Of a stretch of 64,000 nucleotides of DNA, positions 57,967 to 64,000 are shown one piece after another. The notes under the pieces are model-generated. The model was given only the letters and a program-made list of their open reading frames with translations, did no database searches and was not told the origin of the DNA. The position numbers were made by a program, and so were the translations under genes. The stretch spans positions 346,046,932 to 346,110,931 of the forward strand of contig JARYHS010008074.1 of the NCBI GenBank assembly GCA_031002005.1, written 5' to 3'. Source of the DNA: Vandiemenella viatica. Lineage: Eukaryota; Arthropoda; Insecta; Orthoptera; Morabidae. Numbering within the stretch: the first letter of the stretch is position 1; each line of letters opens with the position of its first letter.

Positions 57967-60226
57967 ATGCCTGGCTTCAGTAGTGTAGGAACTTTTAAAA
58001 TATTTATTGGAAATTTAGCTGACAAAACAACAGTTGATGACATCAAACCTTTGTTTGAAAAATATGGGAAAGTAGTGGAGTGTGATGTGGTGAAGAATTA
58101 TGGATTCGTGGCAAGTATTTGTATTTCCTTTAGCTTTTCTTGTGTTAACTTTACTATGTAACAGAATTTGGTTTAATTGATCTCACTGATACATTTCTGG
58201 AGAGCTAATTAAGTTTTTCTTTAGTTGAGGGTCAACTTTCATTTATCTTGAATGATGAAATTTATATTTATTTGAAAATTCATTATTTCCTATTCTGTAG
58301 CACATGGAACATGAAGAGGCAGGTCGAGATGCTATTCAAAACCTAAATGGCTATTTGGTGCATGGTCAGGCAATAAAAGTAGAAGCTGCAACAAGTCGCA
58401 AAGGACCTCAGACCCCAACCACCAAAATCTTTGTTGGTAACCTAACTGATAACACAAAGGCTCCTCAAGTAAGAGCTTTATTTGCAAAATATGGAACAGT
58501 CCTGGAGTGTGACATTGTCAGAAATTATGGTTTTGTGGTATGTATTGATAATTTTTATGGCGATATTCACAAAGCTGGTGAATTTTTTCCAAGTTTTTTT
58601 TTTTTTTTTTCTAGCATATTGAATCAAATGACAATGTCAATCTGGCAATAAAAGAACTGAATGGGTATATTGTTGATGGCCAGCCAATGAAAGTCCAAGT
58701 ATCCACAAGTAGAGTTCGTCAGCGTCCTGGAATGGGAGATCCTGAACAATGCTACAGGTAATTGAGAAAATGTGTTTAGGGAAAAGGCAACCATAACCAC
58801 AAGCTGGCACTTGATTTCATGCATAAGGGAGCGGGAAAATTTTCTTTTGTTGGTAAGGGTGTAAGAGATCGGAACAAATTATCAAGTGAAATGATTAATA
58901 ATTTACTAAAAGCGGTTAAGGAATTTAAAATTAAAATTTGTAAATTGGAAAAGTAAATGGGGAGGAATTTAACATTCCAATTATAAAATAAAATATATAA
59001 AGGGGTAATTAAATGACATGGGGAATTAAGGGGTAATTAAATGACATGGGGAATTGCCATCAGAGTGTTAGCTCCATCGCAATTAAAAATTAATTAATAA
59101 TAGATTATTGTAGGGACTTCACATGCATTCTAATATGTGCTTAACAAAGTTTGTTGATACATTTGTCAGGACAAGAAATTCTGGTAATATCTAGATTGGG
59201 ATACCGCTGAAACCACTTAGCGCCTTTCGATGTAAACACTTCACTAATAAGTCTCATATCGTGAAATCGTTAATTTTGCACCAGCAGTACAGGAGTAAAA
59301 TCTTTAGTGATGAGGTTTTGATGCAGCCTGGACCACACTGAAACATATCTATCAAACACCTTATTGTGAATACCTCATTTCTATGTTGCATCTATCGCTG
59401 TTACTGTCGTTTACATCTTAATACAGCCAGGTCCATAGTGAAATGTTACCATCAACCCGATATTTCTGATATCCAATTTCCAAATCATATCTATCTGTTA
59501 GTATGGTCCAGGCTGTGTTACAGCCTAAAGGTAAACAGTTAATGATTAAATCTTTTTTATAAATATTTTATTTCGTATGAATTATTTTAATAACAATCTC
59601 AGCCATGCGAGGAAATATCAAATACAAATCAGTGGAATTATGACTAATAATGTTAAAATTACAGGAACTGGCATTATGTAATTTTTTTTTTATTATTACT
59701 ATTTGTTACATTCTATGGCCTAAAGTGTATTCACAAAACGAGCGAAGGCTGAACACGTCACACACTGAAACACGGCGTCGTCATACTCTCTGCATCCAGA
59801 ACTGTTTACATCGCGACGCAGTAATTGGTTGCAGTGGTAACCCAATATATATATATATATATATATATTATAATAACAATGAGCAGGAAAAAGCTTTAAG
59901 GCAATAAAATTAAGGAAGGATAGGGAAATATGACCCAGCACTTACCGCAGATGAAGGCGGCTGGGACGACGAACAAAAAACAAACACAAGAGAAGTGCAA
60001 TATTTCGGCCTACAGCAGCCTTAAACGTGCAGAAGGTGAAGCCCCAGGCGGCGTCACATGTCGGCTGTCTATGTGTACACATGTGACGCCGCCTGGGGCT
60101 TCACCTTCTGCACGTTTAAGGCTGCTGTAGGCCGAAATATTGCACTTCTCTTGTGTTTGTTTTTTGTTCGTCGTCCCAGCCGCCTTCATCTGTGGTAAGT
60201 GCTGGGTCATATTTCCCTATCCTTCC

Positions 60227-60259
<33 letters not shown>

Positions 60260-61816
60260 AAGATGAATGAATGTATGTTTGTTTGTTCTTCATAAAAATC
60301 CATAGTTTCCAGAAACTTCGCACACTTACCATTTGAAACAAGGTGAAAAATAGTCTACATTTGGTTGAAAAATTATCTGTATAAATAATACATATTGTCT
60401 TATAATTTCGAAAAAATACTGATCAGCGATAGACACTTTGGATATGGAGGTCTCTGTACTGTTTTTCCGTGTAGTGGTCAGGTAGCTCAGTGGTTGAAGC
60501 ACTTGCTTACTATTGTTTGAGTCGTGGTATCTCGTTCAAATCTCCGTGGAGGCTAAGATTTAAAAAAATTGTTTTAGACTGCAAGAGTCACTCAAGCCTG
60601 GGCCATCGGTTATTCGGATTGAATGTTAAATTGTAGATATCACAAAGTTAGGGGTGCAATGGGAGGCAAATCGTAGGTAGTCTTTGCAATGCTGTAGATG
60701 TACACTTTTTTCGTTATATTGATCCCTCAGAGGTGATTTGCAGTCAGTGTGTGTGTGTGTGTGATATTTGCAGTAATAATACTATAAATGCGGAGATAAG
60801 TCTGTCTTTTGTTACGTTTTGACAACTAAATGCCTATACTGATATTGATGGAATTTGATAAAATATCTGTAGGGAGGGCAGGACATTATTTACAGTATAA
60901 TTAATAGTTTGTCACGAAATATTGAGATCTTATCGAACGGTGACAGAGACAGATGTGTATGTTAATCTGTAATGTTAAGTCACTTACTCAAGCTATGCTT
61001 CTCGCGCATTATGTTAGTGTATAATTTGTTAATAAATTTCGTTTAGAGAAGAAACGTATTATGTAGTATAGATGTCGATTTTCTCTGTCCTTTTACTTTG
61101 TGTCTGCTTAAATGTTTCTGGCACCAGTTTATTTTGCCTTGTGGGCGTAAACTGGCCTAAGTTGTAGCTCTAGCAGAGCACGAGCAGCTAAAGTTATTAG
61201 AACCCAAGGATCTGATATTCATGCTGAAGAAAGAAGAAAAGTGCAAGCTGAAATAAAGCTGCCCTTAGTGAACACCCCTCCCCCCCCCCCCCCACACACA
61301 CATATCCCCTCACATTTGTTTGTTTTTCTGTTTTTAAAATATGTTTGAAATTGATTCTCTTCAAGAGACAGGTTCGATGGTAGAATGATAGTGACAGCTT
61401 TCTGGTCATTTTATAGTGACTCGGTGTTTGCGATCAATCCTTCGCTACCAACAACTTTCTATAATCAATTCTGGCAAAGAAATTCTTAATCCATGCGTAT
61501 GAATTCGCAGGTATCAGCTGGTTACCTAGAAATTCTCACATTACTTTCGGCAGTCTGATATGGATACTTCACTGTACCAGACTGGATTAAACGATATCAA
61601 TCTTGCTTTCAAGCTTTGATGTGAGTTGCAAATAAATCAGCATTATGAGCATAGTTGAAGTTTTATTGAATTTATTAGCCTTTCAAAATTGTTTATATGC
61701 TGAAACATCACCGATAAAAACACCGCATTTAGAGGTTGTACATTCTAACCCCCCTTTTTTGTGTATTACAGGTGCGGAAGGGGTGGTCATTGGTCAAAGG
61801 AGTGCCCAAAGGCTGG
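57967..61816 (+). CDS. lark: lark/RBM4-type RNA-binding protein, N-terminal exons (two RRMs, CCHC knuckle)
   Basis: Coding exons are 57967-58110, 58301-58537, 58615-58757 and 61772-61816. The ATG is the first Met, because an in-frame TGA lies at 57946. RRM1 shows [19 protein letters not shown] (RNP2) and KNYGFV|HME (RNP1 split by the intron). RRM2 shows [20 protein letters not shown] and [29 protein letters not shown] leads into a CCHC knuckle, [14 protein letters not shown], split between exons 3 and 4. This matches the Drosophila Lark N terminus in order and spacing. Lark binds RNA and is known in flies for circadian control and development. Both RRMs are cut after the same NYGFV residues. 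Intron 1 has a GC donor. Exon 4 ends in phase 2 at gtgagt, and the C-terminal exons lie outside what I can identify. Confidence 0.93.
58775..59100 (+). repeat. LINE 3' end fragment in lark intron 3
   Basis: ccacaagctggcacttgatt, the ggaacaaattatcaagtgaa block and gccatcagagtgttagctcc align with the 3' end of the LINE at 38750-39010, in the same orientation. A unit of about 28 nt (aaggggtaattaaatgacat, then ggggaatt) is duplicated in tandem. It ends in an (AAT)-rich tail. It begins within 20 nt of the exon 3 donor. Confidence 0.65.
59290..59640. repeat. Motif-bearing repeat in lark intron 3 (relative of 48250-48660)
   Basis: Motif copies lie at 59321 (-), 59421 (-) and 59504 (+), and the copy expected between the first two is degenerate. 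The flanking tttataaatattttatttcg and caatctcagccatgcgagg correspond to tttataaatgttatatattt and caatttcagccatgtgagca at 48560-48620. Non-coding. Confidence 0.65.
59906..60234. mobile_element. Palindrome of two Penelope-like 3' termini
   Basis: Arms 59906-60061 and 60079-60234 are almost perfectly inverted around a 17-nt spacer. Each arm contains gccgaaatattgcacttc, cgccttcatctgtggtaagt and tttccctatccttccttaat. These are the same blocks, diverged, as the 3' end of the Penelope-like element at 36070-36213. On the left an extension of about 37 nt (caggaaaaagctttaaggca at its core) separates the arm from a (TA)n tract, and (TA)n follows the right arm. No coding part remains. Confidence 0.7.
60476..60553 (+). 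repeat. tRNA-like sequence, probable SINE head
   Basis: GTAGCTCAGTGGTTGAAGCA matches a tRNA D-arm/A box (60482-60501). cgttcaaatctcc (60533-60545) fits a B box at normal spacing. The anticodon arm is weak, and the 3' acceptor strand does not pair well with the 5' end. It is more likely a tRNA-derived SINE head than a functional tRNA. The following ~150 nt could be its body, but I do not recognise the family. Confidence 0.5.
60554..61771. other. Rest of lark intron 3
   Basis: Non-coding, with a (GT)n run near 60749-60763 and a poly-C tract near 61278-61292. Its end is a normal acceptor (tttttgtgtattacag). Minus-strand frames through the poly-C tract have no recognisable features. Confidence 0.5.
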
Positions 61817-64000
61817 GTGAGTTCGCTTTGTGCCTTTTCCTTTTTTTTTACGCTATGTTGCAAGAGACTCTTTTATTGAAATACTGTGAACAGTGGGAGT
61901 AATTGTTTTTAATAAAGATAATTGAGTTATATTTCAAATTTGGTCATTTGCTATTGATTCATTAGTAATTATATTTTGTGAAGTTTAATTGCTTCTAAAT
62001 GTTCCTTGTAGTTGCAAAATACTGAATATGAAGTAAGAACTTAATTTTTCATTGTGAATCTTGCATCAGAATAGAGCTGTGTGGGTGTCTTGACATCTGA
62101 AGTTTTTCTACTACTAACATAGTTTTTGACTAATAACAGTTTGGGGTCTAGATGAACATATGATACTGCTAATTGTACAGAGTGAGGAAATTTCATCACA
62201 ATATTGTACAGGAATCAGCAATGCTAATACGCTCTGGACCAGCGTGACACTTCTAGAAGTATTGTAGTATAGTTGCTTTCACGCTGGTCCAGGATGCATT
62301 ATATCTAAGGCCTCTTATTTTGGTGCAGGCTCTTCTAATAAAATTTGTTCCTTAAACAGGCACTTGTGGATTAATCGTGTCAAGAAAATTTTTTCCTATT
62401 TTCCCAATGGTTAGCAACAGTGAGCTACATGTTACTTGTCATTAGCTCCTATGCTCTTTGTGCATTGTTTTTGCACTTTGAGTCTCTTGTAATTACTGTG
62501 TGATGTCTGTTGTGGAGTAAGAATGTGTTTCTTTTGTGGAACTTTTTGAGGTTTCTGTGTAATATTAACTGTAACCGTGCTGCATGTTTGCAGTGGATAA
62601 AACTCCCTAAAAGCTTAGTGCGATTGTCGCATTATTTTGGAATATTTCTATGACAGTCAGTTAGCTACTAAATTTGGTGTTGGTGTAGGCACCAAAGAAT
62701 TATTTACCAGCACAAATGGACTGGCTTGATATCAACACAGAAAAAGGTAAACTATGGTAAGAAAAAGAAAACTATGCCAATTAATGTCTGCTTTCTCTTC
62801 ATGGAAAGTAAATTAAACCACAGGCTCACAGCTTCTACATGTGTCTGATGTTTGCTGCAAAGAAACACCTTTTAGCATATGAAATGCACAGGAAACACCT
62901 CTTAGTGGGCATGTAGTCATTAGGACTCGAGTATAGAACACAGGATGGAGATTCTCTTCTGTGGTGTCACTTTGAAATACAGTGCGTCGAGAGAAGCACG
63001 AGCCAATAACTGCAGAAAATTTTGCAATAGATTGTGAAACATCCTGTGAAGATGTTTCATGTTTGGACTGGAGAGTCTGTGGGTAGAGTGTGGTTTCATG
63101 GTTATGAACTTAAAAATACTTGGTCAACGCATGTGTATTCTATGCCAAAATATGTAAAGCAGCTTACACTACAGAGAGGGCACATTGCCTATTAAACAAG
63201 ATTAAATAGTATTTAATGTATGAATAAGTGCAAAACGTGTATTCATTGCAGTCTCTGGTACCTGTCGGTTTGTTCAGTCTCGCTGATTACTGCTAGGTTT
63301 ACATTTTTGGCTCAGTTTTTTTTATTACTCTAACACTTATATGCTGAGACTCTTCACATTGCGGGAGGCAATCTTCAACGTATCCACAATACCAAAACCT
63401 TTTCTCTTTATTTCATAGCCTGGTAGTTACCAGAATATCCATCCAGCTTCGTCCCTGAAGTTTAAGTAGGTTTTTTTTTATTAAAGTGGGTTACCCTCCA
63501 CCTGGAGGATCAGGCTTTTCCTTCTATTAGCTGGAGTGTCCCACTTTAGAGGTCCTGGGGGCTTCTTTGCATCCTCACCTGTCGGCTACTCTGCAATGAG
63601 TGCATTGGCCAGGGGCCATATGGCTTTTACCTTTGTGGGCATGGGAGTATAATTTGCTGGCAGAGCTGCTAAAATAGATAACAGAAGCATTTCTCAATGT
63701 ATTATCTCAGTTAAGGCCCTTGAGGCCGTATCAGGCCTCGGTTAGAATGTTCTTGTTCTGGTAATATACATATTATAAAGGGAATAATAGAAAAGACTAG
63801 GGAATATAAGCTATTACCTATGTTGCATACTCCACCCTAAACAAAACTGGAAATATTCTTTATTTGGGGAGATGGCCGTATTGAATGCGAGGAACTAATA
63901 ACGAAAGAAGAAAAGATTTTCGTTAGCCACAATCTCTTTCAGTTTCAATTTTTGAGTATCATTAGCAGAAGTTATTAGGTTGAAATGTAGCCTGAAAACT
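61817..64000. other. Presumed lark intron 4, no further exon recognised
   Basis: It starts at a gtgagt donor. It contains a hairpin formed by tggaccagcgtga (62235) and tcacgctggtcca (62280), a possible repeat near 63480-63550 (aaagtgggttaccc, later tcccacttt), and a motif copy at 63974-63998. No coding segment like the lark C terminus was found. I may have missed a low-complexity exon. Confidence 0.45.

Noticed and set aside
59930..60210. Identical 66-codon frames on both strands ([12 protein letters not shown]...)
   Set aside because: They arise because the two arms of the PLE palindrome are inverted copies; no protein is implied.
60476..60553. Functional tRNA gene
   Set aside because: A and B boxes are present, but the acceptor and anticodon stems do not pair properly; better explained as a SINE head.

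Overview
The window is animal, almost certainly insect, genomic DNA. It is AT-rich, it has one spliced host gene, and nearly everything else is transposable-element (TE) sequence. The host gene is a lark/RBM4-type RNA-binding protein at the right-hand end, with four coding exons between 57967 and 61816. It continues beyond the exons I can recognise. No rRNA, CRISPR array or bacterial operon is visible. The range of TE types (hAT, Helitron-like, Merlin-like, Penelope-like, several LINE lineages, SINEs, MITEs) suggests a large insect genome, but I cannot name the species.

Layout. 1-8 kb: two decayed hAT elements of the TTF-zinc-finger/DUF4371 type, the second with recognisable terminal inverted repeats (TIRs). 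8-14 kb: a LINE insertion whose 5' part is inverted (a twin-priming signature, with a 12-bp target duplication), plus LINE 3' fragments. 14.4-18.1 kb: a Helitron-like copy split by a DNA transposon that carries an uncharacterised transposase family. 18.2-20.5 kb: the 3' half of a LINE with RNase H. 21-24 kb: a TTA-flanked MITE and a DDE_4-type transposase remnant. 24-28.6 kb: a nearly complete CR1/L2-like LINE whose ORF1 has PHD-like and SGNH-esterase domains. 29.5-36.2 kb: an inverted pair of Penelope-like elements (PLEs), one with an intact ~929-codon reverse transcriptase/GIY-YIG ORF. 36.4-39 kb: a SINE, a YqaJ-like exonuclease pseudogene and a LINE that interrupts it. 39.7-43.5 kb: the 5' half of a gag/endonuclease/RT LINE. 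44.2-45.9 kb: a second Helitron-like copy with a helicase remnant. 47.6-53 kb: nested palindromic repeats, including a 1.1-kb near-perfect inverted repeat. 53.4-57 kb: a Merlin/IS1016-like transposon with a TAA-flanked element inside it. 58-64 kb: lark, whose third intron carries further repeats.

The genes do not form a pathway. The only cellular function here is lark; the rest is a record of repeated, often nested, transposition. The main unexplained signal is a ~25-nt motif (consensus close to TTAGGTTGAAATGCAGCC followed by TGGACCA). It occurs more than 20 times in both orientations, in Helitron-like fragments, palindromic repeats and the lark introns. In one array adjacent copies alternate in orientation every 75-90 nt.
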